Of a DNA stretch of 49,427 nucleotides, positions 1-8,498 are shown piece after piece. The translations under genes and the position numbers were made by a program. The notes under the pieces were generated by a model, which saw only the letters and a program-made list of their open reading frames with translations, had not been told where the DNA came from and did no database searches. The stretch is from Acidobacteriota bacterium (GTDB lineage Bacteria; Acidobacteriota; Terriglobia; Bryobacterales; Bryobacteraceae): positions 1 through 49,427 of the forward strand of contig VFZY01000014.1 of assembly GCA_016870915.1 (NCBI GenBank), in the 5' to 3' direction. The stretch's first letter is position 1. Every line of letters begins with the position of its first letter.

Positions 1-6
1 TACAGA

Positions 7-48
7 GGCGCGACCGGAGTCGCGCCCCCGCTCATCGTCCACGATGAG
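7..48. terminator. Two adjacent perfect hairpins
   Basis: Positions 7-14 and 19-26 form a perfect 8-bp stem (GGCGCGAC / GTCGCGCC) with a 4-nt loop. Positions 31-38 and 41-48 form a second perfect 8-bp palindrome (CTCATCGT / ACGATGAG). They lie downstream of the minus-strand receptor that stops at 188, so they could terminate it, but no T-tract follows on either strand. They could equally be part of whatever element lies to the left of the window. The pairing is certain, the role is not. Confidence 0.4.
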
Positions 49-187
49 TCGCACCGGCTATCCCTTGGCGGGTTGCTCTCCAGCAGAGCCCGCCTCCGTT
101 TCACCGGGTGTCTCCAGTTTGCTATCAATGAGATTTGCCGGTCAATGATTTTGCAGCGAACGGCGAGTAGTGTCTTAACCCTTTGTC

Positions 188-3100
188 TCAGCCCAGGGGA
201 CAAGCGCACAGAGCCGGTTCGACTCCCGCCGTGGTGGTGGTGAGCGTGGTTCCGACCGTGGTGAAGCTGGGATGGTTCGGCGCGTTGAATAGTTCCGCGC
301 GGAACTGCCAGTAGCGGCGCCGCTCGCCGAAGTAGAAGCTCTTCATCACTGAGGCGTCCCACCGGTTCAGCCCGGGCCGGCGAAGCGTGTTGCGGCCCAG
401 ATTACCGAACGTTCCGGACTCGGGTCTGGCAAAGGCTCGTGTGTTGAACCACTGCTCCACGGTGCGCGGACCCTTTGTCGAACCAATCAGATTGGGGCGC
501 TGGTTCTGAGCCGCGCCGATGTTCGCCACATCCTGCGACATGGTGACGTCAAACGGCGCGCCGGTGTTGATCCGGGTGATGCCGGAGATCTGCCAGTCAT
601 TCAGCAGGAATGCCCCGGCCCGGTTGCGCGTGAGGCGGGGCACGGTGAAGATGTAGCTCGCCGTGAGGATGTGGGTCCGGTCGAAATCGGAGACGCCGCG
701 CTCGTTCTTCGGATTGCGCGTGTCGGGCGGAACGTCGGAACCGCCCCGGTCGCTGGAGGCGTTGTCGATTGCTTTCGAAAACGTGTAAGCCATTGTCACC
801 GTAAGGCGCCTGGCCATCCTTCGATTGAGCGACACCTGAAGCGAGTTGTAGTTCGAGTTCGCCGTGGGCTGGCGTTCGGTGACCGAGCCGTAGCCCAGAA
901 AGGGCCGCACCGCGTTGACATTGATACCGTCCGTAGTGGCCCGCGGCAGCGGGTTGTTCAGATTGAGCGGCCGCAACAGGTGTGTTCCCTTATTGGCCAC
1001 ATAGGCGATCTTCAGGACGGCGTTCCGCGCCGCCTCCTGTTCAATCCCAAGCCCCCACTGCTGAGTGTAAGGAGCCTCGAGCGGTGATGCCATCACCGTC
1101 AGCGAAGGCGCGGGCTGACCGGCCACGGCGCCCGCGTTCAGATCGCGGAACAGCGGATTGAGAATCGTGACGCTGCGATTGAACGGCGGGTTATCGAAGG
1201 CATTGTTGATGAAGCTGCCGATCAGCGGCCGCGTGTAGTTGATGCCGTAACCGCCGCGGAGAGCGGTCTTTTTCCGCCCGGTGATGTCCCAGGCGAAGCC
1301 GAAGCGCGGCGCCCAGAGGTTGTGCAGGTCATTGGTGATCTTCTTGCCGAACGGCGAGTTCACGCCCGCGATGATGATGCCGTTGAGCGGATCGCCGGTA
1401 CCAGCGACACGCTGGCCATTGACCGGATTGATGCGCGGCGCCTTGGATGGATCCCAACGGCCGGGCAGAAAATTGGTCAGGACATTCCGGGTATCCCACG
1501 GGTTGAAATACGACGAATACCGGACGCCGATGTTGAGCGTGAGACGCGGGTGCAGCCGAAAGTCGTCCTGGGCGAATGCCTCCAGCATGCCAAACCGGGC
1601 GTGGGACACCACCAGGCGCTCGGCTTCGCTGTAGTTGGTGGGAATGCCAAGCAGAAGATTCGCCACCGCGTTCCGGCTGGCAATGGTGGAGTACGCGTAC
1701 TGGCCGTTCACCACCGGCCCGGTGGGATTCTCGCGGTTGCCCCCATACGCCGCCGCAACACCCGTCTTGAAGATGTGGCGTCCGGCCAAACGGGTGAGAT
1801 TGCTCGACAAGTCGTAGTTGAAAAGATCCTTCAGCCACGGCCGTCCGATGTTGAGCACCGCGTAGGTGCCGCCGAGCGATACGTTGGGGATGGTGTCTAT
1901 CCCATTGGCGAACAGCTTGGGCAGGTCGATCCCCAGCGACTTCCGGTCGACATCCAGATTTGCGGGATCCATCTGGATGCGCCGCGCGGAGTAGGTGGCA
2001 ATCGTCTCGCTCAACAGCCCGCCGGGCAGGAGCGCGGTGACATTGAAGTTGGCATTGCGGCCGTCCACCGTGGAGAAGGTCCGGTTCAGGCCAGGGAATC
2101 GCGTGCCGATGGTGCTCGCCTGCCAGCCGCCATAGGGGTTGTCCACCTCGGAATCGTCCAACGTGTACCGGCCATAGATGCGGAACGTTTCGGTAAAGTT
2201 GTGGTCGATCCGGAACATGGTCTCGCGCCACTTGTTGAAGCTTGGAGCCGCGCTGGTGAAATTGAGCGCTCCGGGGCCGCGAAAGTTGGGGGCTGGAAAC
2301 AGGTTCGCCAGACGGCGCGCGGCGGGGTCGATACGCGAGGCCGGAATCTGTCCGCCGGGAAACCCTACGCCGGTATCGGGGTCGATCACCGGGTCATCCG
2401 CCGTGCCGAACTGGCCATCGCGGCCGGGGCCGAGGGAGCGGAAGTCCCCGGCGCGATGGGCGACGTCAGGCACCTGGGTATTCACGGCTTCGCCGCGAGT
2501 GACGATGCGATTGAACTCCTGGGTGAAGAAGAAAAACGTCTTCTTGCGATCGCGGTTGTACCAGGGGAAGGAGAGCGGGCCGTGCAGGTTGTATCCGAAG
2601 TTGTTGAGCTTCAGCGGCAACACCTGGTGGGTCAGGTAATCGCGTGCGTCCAGCGCGTCGTTGCGCAGGAAGTGATAGAGAGTTCCCTTGAACTGGCGTG
2701 TTCCGCCCCGGGTCACCACGTTGACCTGCGAGAAGCCGCCGCGTCCGTATTCGGCGGCAAAGGTGGAGGTTACCACTTTGAACTCCGCGATCGTATCCAC
2801 GCTGGTGAAGGTGTTGAGCGACCCTGAACCAACGATCACATCGGAGTTGGTTCCACCGTCAATATTGAAGCTTGACGCCGAGTTGCGGGAACCGTTGATG
2901 GCGATGTTGGGCGGCGTGTTGGGATCCACGCGGTCCGGCAGATCGGACGACACGCCCGGCATCAGTTCGATCAGCGACATGAAGCCCCGGCCGTTCAGTT
3001 GGAGTTCGCGTACCTGTTCACCCGAAATGACACCGCCCTGTTCGCTGGTTTCGGTGGAAACCGACGCCCCGGACTCTTCCACCGTGACAGACTGCGAGGC

Positions 3101-3430
3101 ATCGCCCACCTGCAAAGTGAAGTCGACGCGAATGCGATCGGAGACGTGCAACATGAGGCCGCCCTTCCGCGCGGATCGGAAGCCGGCATGCGAAGCTTCA
3201 ACGGACCACGTGCCGATGGGCAGTGAAGTTAGGGTGTACTGCCCGGAAGTGCCTGTGAATGAGTGCCGCACCGCGCCGGTCTCTTCATGAGACGCCACGA
3301 TGGGAGCCCCGCTGATGGCGGCACCGGTGGCGTCAACCACCAACCCGGTGACGGACGCCGTCACCTCCTGCGCGCGCGCCACCACAGCACACGCCAGCAG
3401 CGCCGCGATCGATTTCAATGGAACCCGCAT
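188..3430 (-). CDS. Oar-type TonB-dependent receptor 1, abnormal C-terminus
   Basis: Outer-membrane receptor of 1080 residues. A signal peptide (about 1-21, ending ARAQ) is followed by a carboxypeptidase-regulatory-like domain (about 24-115, with GLVVDATGAAISGAPI and GQYTLTSLPIG), a plug region (LNGRGF, then the INGSRNSASSFNIDGG and FAAEYGRGG type motifs) and a long beta-barrel. The family takes up large ligands using TonB energy; the ligand cannot be read from sequence. The protein should end in a barrel strand with a terminal aromatic residue, as its five relatives here do. Instead, after the family-typical TTTTAGV it runs into ALCACPLG and stops, so the last strand (about 20-25 residues) is missing. 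The break lies near 210-230. It is divergent from receptor 2 with 163 bp between starts. Confidence 0.9.
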   Translation of the reverse strand: MRVPLKSIAALLACAVVARAQEVTASVTGLVVDATGAAISGAPIVASHEETGAVRHSFTGTSGQYTLTSLPIGTWSVEASHAGFRSARKGGLMLHVSDRIRVDFTLQVGDASQSVTVEESGASVSTETSEQGGVISGEQVRELQLNGRGFMSLIELMPGVSSDLPDRVDPNTPPNIAINGSRNSASSFNIDGGTNSDVIVGSGSLNTFTSVDTIAEFKVVTSTFAAEYGRGGFSQVNVVTRGGTRQFKGTLYHFLRNDALDARDYLTHQVLPLKLNNFGYNLHGPLSFPWYNRDRKKTFFFFTQEFNRIVTRGEAVNTQVPDVAHRAGDFRSLGPGRDGQFGTADDPVIDPDTGVGFPGGQIPASRIDPAARRLANLFPAPNFRGPGALNFTSAAPSFNKWRETMFRIDHNFTETFRIYGRYTLDDSEVDNPYGGWQASTIGTRFPGLNRTFSTVDGRNANFNVTALLPGGLLSETIATYSARRIQMDPANLDVDRKSLGIDLPKLFANGIDTIPNVSLGGTYAVLNIGRPWLKDLFNYDLSSNLTRLAGRHIFKTGVAAAYGGNRENPTGPVVNGQYAYSTIASRNAVANLLLGIPTNYSEAERLVVSHARFGMLEAFAQDDFRLHPRLTLNIGVRYSSYFNPWDTRNVLTNFLPGRWDPSKAPRINPVNGQRVAGTGDPLNGIIIAGVNSPFGKKITNDLHNLWAPRFGFAWDITGRKKTALRGGYGINYTRPLIGSFINNAFDNPPFNRSVTILNPLFRDLNAGAVAGQPAPSLTVMASPLEAPYTQQWGLGIEQEAARNAVLKIAYVANKGTHLLRPLNLNNPLPRATTDGINVNAVRPFLGYGSVTERQPTANSNYNSLQVSLNRRMARRLTVTMAYTFSKAIDNASSDRGGSDVPPDTRNPKNERGVSDFDRTHILTASYIFTVPRLTRNRAGAFLLNDWQISGITRINTGAPFDVTMSQDVANIGAAQNQRPNLIGSTKGPRTVEQWFNTRAFARPESGTFGNLGRNTLRRPGLNRWDASVMKSFYFGERRRYWQFRAELFNAPNHPSFTTVGTTLTTTTAGVEPALCACPLG

Positions 3431-3447
3431 GGAATGGACTGCCCTCT

Positions 3448-3466
3448 TGTTCTACAGGCTAGAACA
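3448..3466. promoter_or_regulatory. Inverted repeat between divergent receptor genes
   Basis: TGTTCTACAGGCTAGAACA is a perfect 7-bp inverted repeat with a 5-bp spacer. It sits 17 bp upstream of the minus-strand receptor start (3430) and about 130 bp upstream of the plus-strand start (3594). It could be an operator for a dimeric regulator or a hairpin in the 5' leader of the minus-strand transcript. On the plus strand a TATCCC element near 3530 could serve receptor 2. Confidence 0.4.
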
Positions 3467-3593
3467 GTTTCCGGCCCGCCGCAGCCGTCAGCCTGTGTGG
3501 TGTCTGCTTGTGTTCCGCGCCAAAGTGCGCTATCCCTGACTCAATGGTTCAGGCCGGCGCGCCAGCCGGTTCGTTTGGGGAAAGGAACAGTGT

Positions 3594-6500
3594 ATGCATT
3601 GCAATGCCCGTGGCGGCATGGCGCTTTTGTGCGCCCTGATGCCGTTGTGCCTCCACGCACAGGTTTCGACAGCGCGATTCGAAGGAACGGTCATTGACCA
3701 AAGCGGCGCGGTGGTCCCCGGGGCCACAGTGACCGCGGTGAACTCGCGCACCAAGGCCACTGCCACCGTTACCGCTGATTCCCAGGGCCACTTCATCTTC
3801 GCGTCCCTGCCGAACAGCATCTACACGATGACCGCCGAGGCATCGGGTTTCCGGAAGGCGCAGCTTGAGAACGTCGAGCTGAATGCGTCGGCCACCGTGA
3901 GCGAGACCATCCGGATGGAGATCGGCTCGACGAGTGAAGTGGTGACGGTGGAAGCGGCATCGGTGCGTGTCAATACGACCGATGCGCAGATTGGCCGCTC
4001 CGTCACCTTGCGCGATATCGACACGCTGCCCCAGTTGGGCCGCGGCCCGCTTGCTCTGGCGGTATTCCAACCCGGCGTTTCCATCGATCCAGGTGATACC
4101 ACGTTCTCGCGCATCAACGGCGCCCGGCAGGGCAGCAACAACTCCAAGCTCGACGGCATTGACGTCAACGACGCAGTCGTTCCCCGTTTTGGTCTGAGCA
4201 TGACCGCCATCAACGTCGATTCGGTTGAGGAGATGCGGGTGATCACCAATGGCGGCAAGGCCGAGTATGGCCGCAATGCCGGCGGGCAGGTCGAAATGAT
4301 CACACGGTCCGGCACCAACCGCTGGTCCGGCAGTGCGTTTGAGTACCTGCGCAACACCAAGCTCAACGCAAACAACTTCTTCAACAACAGCTCCGGAATC
4401 TCGCGCCCCACGTTCATTCAGAACATCTATGGAACTTCGCTGGGCGGGCCAGTCAAGCGCGACAAGTGGTTCGTCTTCGGCAACTGGCAGAGCCGCCGCA
4501 CCACACAGCAGACGGTGCGCACCCGAACGGTGCTGACACCGGAGGCCAAGGCGGGCGTGTTCCGGTGGCGCGCGCCCGGCAGCACGGCGATCTCCAGTTT
4601 CGATATCCCTCGCAATGACCCGCGAAGCCGCGGCATCGACCCGGCCATGCGCGACATTTTTGCCCTGCTCCCCAATCCCAACAACTTCGACCTGGGCGAT
4701 GGCCTGAATACGGCCGGGTTCCGCTTCAACAACCCATCCGGCAGCTTTGAGGATCAGTGGACGATCAAATCCGACTACCAGTTAAGCTCCATGCATCGCG
4801 TCTTCTATCGCCATAGCTGGCAGAGGAACGAATCCATCGATGCCCTGAACAACGCGGATGCCCGGTTTCCCGGCCGTCCGCAGGGGGCGCAAGGCGGAAG
4901 GCGCTGGGGCTATTCCATCGGCTCCGACTGGGTGATCACACCAACGTGGATCAACGAGTTCCGCCTGGGCCGCCAGAGGGCGAACGTCGACTTCATCAGA
5001 CCCGACCGTCCGCGCGGAGCGGCGTACGTTTCGAACACATTCACGGACCCCATCAATCCGGCGTTTGCACAAGGCCGGAGTTCACCGGTTTGGGACGTGA
5101 CTGAAAACCTGTCGCATCTTTCCGGCAAGCACACCTACAAGCTGGGCTTTACCACCCGGCGCGTGTTGCAGTTCGGCTATAACGACGCCGGCATCTTCCC
5201 GGATTTCAACCTTGGGCGGGCGAACAACAACCTTCCGGCGGCGGCCATTGGACCGTCAGGCGGCATGATCAGTTCAGCGGACCGGCAGCGGTTCGAGGAA
5301 CTGTACAATGACACGCTGGGCCGCGTCAGTTCGATTGCCACTACGTTCTACAGCAATCTGAGAGAGTTCCAGCCAGCGGGCACTGGCCGTGTGCGCAACC
5401 TCGACTTCGCCGACTATGCCGGTTTCTTCCAGGACGACTGGCGTGTGCGGTCAAACCTGGTCCTGAATCTGGGTCTGCGCTGGGAGTTTTTCGGTTCACC
5501 AACGGAACAGGGCGGCTTTCAGGGAACCGTGGAGCAGGCGGCGGCGATCACCCCGGCGGCCCAGATCGCCGATTTACGTGTGGCGCGGGCGGAGTCGTGG
5601 TTCCGCAACGACCTCAACAATCTGGCGCCACGCTTCGGTTTCGCCTGGGATCCGTTCAAGGATGGCAAGCTGGCCATTCGCGGCGCCTACGGCATCTTCT
5701 TTGACCGCATCATCGGCGCCACCGCAAATGTGGTAGACGCGAACACACCTGGCTTCACCCAGGGTGTCACGTTGTTTCCGAACGCCAGTGCGGGCTCCGA
5801 TGTGCGCATCGCGGACCGTCCGGCGCTCCCTGGGCAGCCGCCAGCACCGGTGTTGCAGCAACCCGTAACGCGGGTGCCGAACATCAGCGTCTTTAGCGAC
5901 CGTCTCGCCACCGGTTACGTTCAGCAGATGAACCTGAACATCCAGCGCGAAATCCTCCGCAATACCGTCGTCGATGTTGGCTACGTCCGGACGCACGGCG
6001 TCAAGCTGTTTACCTGGCTCAACTACAACCAGCCGCGGATTGCCGGCGACTTCCTGAACGCTTTCCGGGAGATCGAGGCATTCCGGGCCTCTGGCCGGGC
6101 CCCGTCCGCAGCCAATACCCTGGTGCGTATCTTCGGAACACCGCAAGCCGCCATCAACTCCATCGGCGCTACCACGTTCCAGCAGGGCTTGGCGGGCGCG
6201 GCCGCAGACACCGTGGATCGCAGCAACTATCAGCGCTATGCGGCGGCGGGTGTCTCCCAGTTCTATCTGCGCAATCTGCCGCAGTACAACCAGATCTTTT
6301 TCGGAGGCAATGACGGCCGATCCTGGTATGACTCTCTGCAGGTCAGCCTGCGACGGTCGGCCGGCGCTCTGAAGTTCTCCGTGAACTACACCTGGAGCAA
6401 GACCCTGGACAACACTTCATTGGACGGCAACGGTTTCACCTCCACGATCGATAACTTCAACCTCCGTCTCAACCGGGGCCGCGGCGACGCGGACCGGCCG

Positions 6501-7055
6501 CACGCGTTCAACTACACTACTCTCTACAGCCTTCCCTTCGGGCGGGGCAAGAAGTTCGCCTCGGGGGCGCCGGGCTGGGCCAACCAGATCATCGGCGGCT
6601 GGGAACTCGGCGTGCTCGGCATCTGGCAGAGTGGCGGCGTGCTCACCTTTACGTCCGGCCGGCGCACCACGGGGTCCACCTTGAACGCCTGGGCCAATTA
6701 CAGTGGCGATCGCAATATCGGCAGCGTCGAACGGCGCGGCAACGGCGTGTTCTATCTCACCGCCGATGAAGTAGGCCGGTTCGCCTTCCCCGCCGCGGGC
6801 GAGATCGGCACCGGCGGACGCAACGCGTTCCGGGGACCCCGGTTCTTCAACATTGATGCCAGCGTCGTCAAGCGTTTCCCCCTCTTCTGGGAACGGCACA
6901 CCGTCACGTTCCGGGCGGAACTCTACAACGCGATCAACAACGTGAACTTCGGCGGACCCGGGACCAGCCTGGTGACCCCGCAGAACCTGGGCCGCATCAG
7001 TGGAACCGTGGGTAACCCTCGCATCATGCAGATGGCCCTTCGCTACGATTTCTAG
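3594..7055 (+). CDS. Oar-type TonB-dependent receptor 2
   Basis: A complete 1153-residue outer-membrane receptor. The signal peptide (about 1-22, ending LHAQ) precedes a carboxypeptidase-regulatory domain (about 26-115: GTVIDQSGAVVPGATVTAV, then GHFIFASLPN). The plug region carries RINGARQGSNNSKLDG and AEYGRNAGGQVEMITRSGT. The barrel ends in the expected MQMALRYDF, with Phe last. The ATG at 3594 follows a good ribosome site (AAAGGA, 7-nt spacer). The stop is only 3 bp from the convergent stop of the DUF1501 gene. No TonB, ExbB or ExbD gene is in the window, so energy must come from genes elsewhere. The ligand is unknown. Confidence 0.93.
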   Translation: MHCNARGGMALLCALMPLCLHAQVSTARFEGTVIDQSGAVVPGATVTAVNSRTKATATVTADSQGHFIFASLPNSIYTMTAEASGFRKAQLENVELNASATVSETIRMEIGSTSEVVTVEAASVRVNTTDAQIGRSVTLRDIDTLPQLGRGPLALAVFQPGVSIDPGDTTFSRINGARQGSNNSKLDGIDVNDAVVPRFGLSMTAINVDSVEEMRVITNGGKAEYGRNAGGQVEMITRSGTNRWSGSAFEYLRNTKLNANNFFNNSSGISRPTFIQNIYGTSLGGPVKRDKWFVFGNWQSRRTTQQTVRTRTVLTPEAKAGVFRWRAPGSTAISSFDIPRNDPRSRGIDPAMRDIFALLPNPNNFDLGDGLNTAGFRFNNPSGSFEDQWTIKSDYQLSSMHRVFYRHSWQRNESIDALNNADARFPGRPQGAQGGRRWGYSIGSDWVITPTWINEFRLGRQRANVDFIRPDRPRGAAYVSNTFTDPINPAFAQGRSSPVWDVTENLSHLSGKHTYKLGFTTRRVLQFGYNDAGIFPDFNLGRANNNLPAAAIGPSGGMISSADRQRFEELYNDTLGRVSSIATTFYSNLREFQPAGTGRVRNLDFADYAGFFQDDWRVRSNLVLNLGLRWEFFGSPTEQGGFQGTVEQAAAITPAAQIADLRVARAESWFRNDLNNLAPRFGFAWDPFKDGKLAIRGAYGIFFDRIIGATANVVDANTPGFTQGVTLFPNASAGSDVRIADRPALPGQPPAPVLQQPVTRVPNISVFSDRLATGYVQQMNLNIQREILRNTVVDVGYVRTHGVKLFTWLNYNQPRIAGDFLNAFREIEAFRASGRAPSAANTLVRIFGTPQAAINSIGATTFQQGLAGAAADTVDRSNYQRYAAAGVSQFYLRNLPQYNQIFFGGNDGRSWYDSLQVSLRRSAGALKFSVNYTWSKTLDNTSLDGNGFTSTIDNFNLRLNRGRGDADRPHAFNYTTLYSLPFGRGKKFASGAPGWANQIIGGWELGVLGIWQSGGVLTFTSGRRTTGSTLNAWANYSGDRNIGSVERRGNGVFYLTADEVGRFAFPAAGEIGTGGRNAFRGPRFFNIDASVVKRFPLFWERHTVTFRAELYNAINNVNFGGPGTSLVTPQNLGRISGTVGNPRIMQMALRYDF

Positions 7056-7058
7056 AGA

Positions 7059-8498
7059 TCAGGCCATCAGCCGCTTGGCCAGATCGATGCTCCCGTGCAC
7101 GTCGGTCAGCCGGAAATCGCGCCCCTGGAACGGGTACGTCAGTTTCGTGTGATCCATCCCCAGGAAATGGAGAATGCTGGCATGCAGATCGTGGACATGA
7201 ATGGGATCCTCAATCGCCCGCAGGCCAATCTCATCGGTTCGCCCGATCACCTTGCCGCCCTTCACGCCGCCGCCCGCCATCCAGATGGTGAAGCCGTACG
7301 GATTGTGGTCGCGTCCCTCGGAATCACCGCCCCCGTTCAGGCTCCCATCCGAGGTGGGCGTGCGTCCGAACTCGCCGCCCCAGATCACCAGGGTTGATTC
7401 CAGCAAGCCGCGGGCTTTCAGATCCTCAAGCAGCGCCGCCACCGGCTGGTCCGTCTTCGCCGCCATCTTCACGTGGTTCTTGTCGCACTGCTTGTGGCCA
7501 TCCCAATCGCCTTCGCCCGTCGTTCCGCCGCTCCACACCTGAACAAACCGGACCCCGCGCTCCACCAGCCGGCGTGCCATCAGACACTTGCCGCCAAACG
7601 CCGACGTATGCTCCTGATCGAGTCCATAGAGCTTCCGCGTCGCAGCTGTCTCGCGGCTCAAATCGGCCAGTTCGGGTGCGGCCGTCTGCATCCGGAACGC
7701 CAGTTCGTAGGAGGAAATGCGCGCCTCCAACTCCGTTTCGCCGGCGTGAGACGCCAAGTGCTGTTCGTTAAACCACCGCAACGATTCCAGCATCGTCCGC
7801 TGATCGCTCTCGCCGACTCCCCGCGGCGGCTTGAGATTCAGAATCGGCGAAGCGCCTTCTCGAAGCGTGGTGCCCTGGTAGACCGCCGGGAGGAAACCCG
7901 CGCCATACGCCGGTGGACCGCTCTTGATTCCGCCGTCAAGCATCACCACGAACGCCGGCAGATTCTGACACTCAGATCCAAGCCCGTACACAATCCACGA
8001 ACCCAGGCTCGGCCGTCCCAGCCGTGGCCAGCCGTTGTTCAGATAGTTAAGCGCCGCCGTGTGCGTGAAGCCGTCATGGTACATTGACCGGATCACAGCG
8101 ATATCATCCGCCCGCCGCGCCACGTTCGGAAAGATATCGGAAACCTCAAGGCCCGCGTGCCCGTGCTTCCGGAACGTGCGCCGGCAGCCGATGATGGGTT
8201 GTTCGTTGAACTTCGAAAACTGAAGCTGCACGTGCCCGAAGCTTGGCGGCACAAGCTTGCCGCTCAGTTCATTCAAAGCGGGCTTGGGGTCGAAAGTCTC
8301 CAGGTGCGAAGGGCCGCCGTGCATGAAGAGAAAAATGACGTTTTTCGCCGTCGCGGCAAGCGGTGGCTTCCTGGGCGCCAGCGGATCCGTCACCGCGGCC
8401 GCCGCCAGTGCCGGAAAGCCCAGCGCGCTGCTCAGAAGCTGGCGGCGCGAGATCCTGAGCGCCTCGTCCGGGTTGATCCGCCGCGGGTCAGTCGACAT
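7059..8498 (-). CDS. DUF1501 family secreted protein
   Basis: 479 residues of the DUF1501 family, which has an alkaline-phosphatase/sulfatase-like fold and is common in Planctomycetes and Acidobacteria. The N-terminus has a Tat-like signal (SRRQLLSSALGFPALAAAA, about 18-36). Family motifs follow: NVIFLFMHGGPSHLETFDP, SWIVYGLG, WGGEFGRTP, GRDHNPYGF and the C-terminal HVHDLHASILHFLGMDH with GRDFRLTDV. No enzymatic activity has been established for the family to my knowledge. The start codon overlaps the end of the upstream DUF1553 gene by 11 bp, so the two are translationally coupled and probably act together in the cell envelope. Confidence 0.92.
   Translation of the reverse strand: MSTDPRRINPDEALRISRRQLLSSALGFPALAAAAVTDPLAPRKPPLAATAKNVIFLFMHGGPSHLETFDPKPALNELSGKLVPPSFGHVQLQFSKFNEQPIIGCRRTFRKHGHAGLEVSDIFPNVARRADDIAVIRSMYHDGFTHTAALNYLNNGWPRLGRPSLGSWIVYGLGSECQNLPAFVVMLDGGIKSGPPAYGAGFLPAVYQGTTLREGASPILNLKPPRGVGESDQRTMLESLRWFNEQHLASHAGETELEARISSYELAFRMQTAAPELADLSRETAATRKLYGLDQEHTSAFGGKCLMARRLVERGVRFVQVWSGGTTGEGDWDGHKQCDKNHVKMAAKTDQPVAALLEDLKARGLLESTLVIWGGEFGRTPTSDGSLNGGGDSEGRDHNPYGFTIWMAGGGVKGGKVIGRTDEIGLRAIEDPIHVHDLHASILHFLGMDHTKLTYPFQGRDFRLTDVHGSIDLAKRLMA

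Noticed and set aside
210-237. A tRNA or tmRNA gene suggested by GGTTCGACTCCCGCC
   Set aside because: No matching 5' acceptor strand, no other arms and no CCA; the sequence lies within the receptor frame. Kept only as a possible attachment-site-like core.
1322-2827. Long open frames on the strand opposite the receptors and other genes (for example 1322-2827, 12911-13813, 38159-40108, 41232-43004)
   Set aside because: They are antisense or out-of-frame shadows in GC-rich codons; Arg/His/Pro-rich or Glu/Gly-rich, with no domains, while the opposite frame encodes a clear family.
3584-3596. The shared string AAAGGAACAGT before 3594 and before 26714 as a regulatory motif
   Set aside because: It is a ribosome-site-like purine run in the first case, and in the second it precedes a frame that stops at once; coincidence is more likely.
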